Assembly: GCA_002746275.1 (NCBI GenBank)
Contig: NVWR01000005.1
Span: forward strand, 100,305-106,197
From: Rhodobiaceae bacterium
Lineage (GTDB): Bacteria > Pseudomonadota > Alphaproteobacteria > Parvibaculales > Parvibaculaceae
Reading direction: 5' to 3'
DNA length: 5,893 bases
Of the stretch, positions 5,117 to 5,893 are shown in pieces; position 1 is the stretch's first letter; the number at the start of each line of letters is the position of its first letter. Position numbers and translations under genes: made by a program. The notes beneath the pieces are model-generated. The model saw only the letters and a program-made list of their open reading frames with translations. It did not search any database and had not been told where the DNA came from.

Positions 5117-5605
5117 TCAGTCTTTCTTTTTCAGAGTCACAAACGTGGCGGTGGAAGACCCGGTTGCCAGCAGCTTGCCTTCACTATCCGTCAGTTCACT
5201 TTCCACAAAGCCCACTGACTTGCCACGCTTGATGACCCTGCCGGTTGCATACAATCTGCCGGGGCGCGCGGGTGCCAACATGGAGACTTTGATTTCCAGC
5301 GTTGGCGATATCTGCCCCCAGTCGAGATCAAGGCCAATGGCAAACGCCATCACATCATCCAGCATGGCGGCCACCATGCCCCCTTGAATGCCACCCCACA
5401 GGTTGCAGAGATCTTCTGACGCATTGAACGCCACTTTGACCGTAAGGGTCTCCATCTCCACATCCAATATTTCAAGACCGAGATAACGCCCCGCAGGCGA
5501 CATCCGCTTGAACACCGCTTGAATGTTTGGCGGCCAGCCTTTTTGTTTGGCATCTTCCAGCGTCAGCGCGGCCCCTGTTGTTGAAGCTGAAGAACTCTCA
5601 CTCAT
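5117..5605 (-). CDS. PaaI-family hotdog thioesterase
   Basis: The 162-residue protein has the hotdog fold pattern of the PaaI/YbgC-like acyl-CoA thioesterases, which hydrolyse acyl- or aryl-CoA thioesters as oligomers in the cytoplasm. The signature lies at residues 68-91: Asn68, then GGIQGGMVAAMLDD (71-84) with Asp83/Asp84 at the catalytic acid position, leading into the central helix. Strand blocks follow: TLEIKVSMLAPARPGRL (102-118), GRVIKRGKSVGFVESEL (122-138) and GKLLATGSSTATF (143-155). The usual HGG of PaaI reads QGG here (Gln74), a variant I believe is common in a subgroup, so activity is not excluded. I chose the ATG at 5605, preceded by AGGTAG and overlapping the upstream gene by eight bases; a GTG at 5638 would add eleven residues. 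The substrate cannot be read from sequence. Confidence 0.9.
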   Translation of the reverse strand: MSESSSASTTGAALTLEDAKQKGWPPNIQAVFKRMSPAGRYLGLEILDVEMETLTVKVAFNASEDLCNLWGGIQGGMVAAMLDDVMAFAIGLDLDWGQISPTLEIKVSMLAPARPGRLYATGRVIKRGKSVGFVESELTDSEGKLLATGSSTATFVTLKKKD

Positions 5606-5893
5606 TATTTTCACTACCTGTCTTTGTTTCGGGGTCACTCATCCCCTGGCTCCGTCGTGCGTCTCGCGCCACAGTGCGCGCACGCCGCGCCGTGCGCGTA
5701 GCTGCCAGACGGCGGGTAAGCCCCGCTAAATCTTCACTCAAGGCTTCCGCCTGCCGAACGGCCCCGCGAAAACACCCTTGCGCAATTTCGGGAAATTCAT
5801 CCGCCAGCCGCAAAAAGACATCACGCTCAAGCTTCAGCACTTCGACCGGCGCCGCCGCCCGGACCGTCGCAGACCAGTTCGCCGGTTGGGTCA
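5598..5893 (-). CDS. Cyclic-nucleotide-binding-domain protein, C-terminal part (5' end outside window)
   Basis: The frame is open from the right edge to TGA at 5600-5598, giving 97 residues. Near the edge the protein reads NWSATVRAAAPVEVLKLERD, followed by VFLRLADEFPEIA. This fits the last strands and C-helix of a cNMP-binding domain, where an Arg-x-Ala-Thr-Val-x-Ala block closes the phosphate-binding cassette and is followed by a Phe-x-x-Leu helix. After it come a predicted helix rich in Arg and Ala (TRRLAATRTARRARTVARDA) and a polar tail with several Glu. A GTG at 5840 could start a shorter frame, but it would cut the domain, so the gene most likely continues beyond the window. No DNA-binding winged helix follows, so it is not a standard Crp/Fnr regulator. 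It overlaps the thioesterase gene by eight bases, implying one operon. Confidence 0.75.
   Translation of the reverse strand, partial: TQPANWSATVRAAAPVEVLKLERDVFLRLADEFPEIAQGCFRGAVRQAEALSEDLAGLTRRLAATRTARRARTVARDARRSQGMSDPETKTGSENNE

Overview
The window looks like chromosomal DNA from a moderately GC-rich alphaproteobacterium. Two 240-base counts gave about 60% G+C inside the aminotransferase gene and about 50% inside the DUF2867 gene. The assignment rests on the style of the exonuclease III, aminotransferase and thioesterase proteins and on TTAACCAT-type motifs like the CtrA half-site. It is an inference, and I do not name a genus.

Left part (1-1569): the 3' end of a gene for a tetratricopeptide-repeat (TPR) protein enters from the left edge and stops at 770. 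Its repeats are nearly identical 120-bp DNA units. A lower-GC gene for a DUF2867-family protein follows (906-1460). Five bases after its stop lies a decayed second copy of the TPR gene's 3' end (1465-1569), which carries a 41-bp direct repeat also present at the end of the intact TPR gene. This part looks duplicated and partly eroded.

Middle part (1570-3646): a spacer leads to a complete class-III PLP-dependent aminotransferase gene (1805-3181) of the omega-amino acid/putrescine:pyruvate type. The gap from 3182 to 3646 has no convincing protein gene but holds several signals. These are a perfect 12-bp inverted repeat built on TTAACCAT, two more similar motifs, a sigma70-type promoter (TTGAAA-N17-TATTTA), a strongly foldable stretch of about 150 nt, and a classic Rho-independent terminator. 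Together they make a good candidate small-RNA gene (about 3397-3550) that I cannot assign to a known family.

Right part (3647-5893): an acidic, alanine-rich protein of unknown function (3647-4264, possibly leaderless) is followed 30 bp later by xthA, encoding exonuclease III (4295-5113). Three bases beyond, on the minus strand, is the stop of a PaaI-type hotdog thioesterase gene (5117-5605). Its start overlaps by 8 bp the end of a gene whose visible C-terminus resembles a cyclic-nucleotide-binding domain and which runs off the right edge. That pair is probably one minus-strand operon converging on the plus-strand xthA pair.

Most of the window is housekeeping or ordinary metabolism. The places that deserve a second look are the small-RNA locus at 3205-3550 and the TPR/DUF2867/TPR-remnant arrangement at 1-1569. 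I see no CRISPR array, insertion sequence, tRNA or rRNA.
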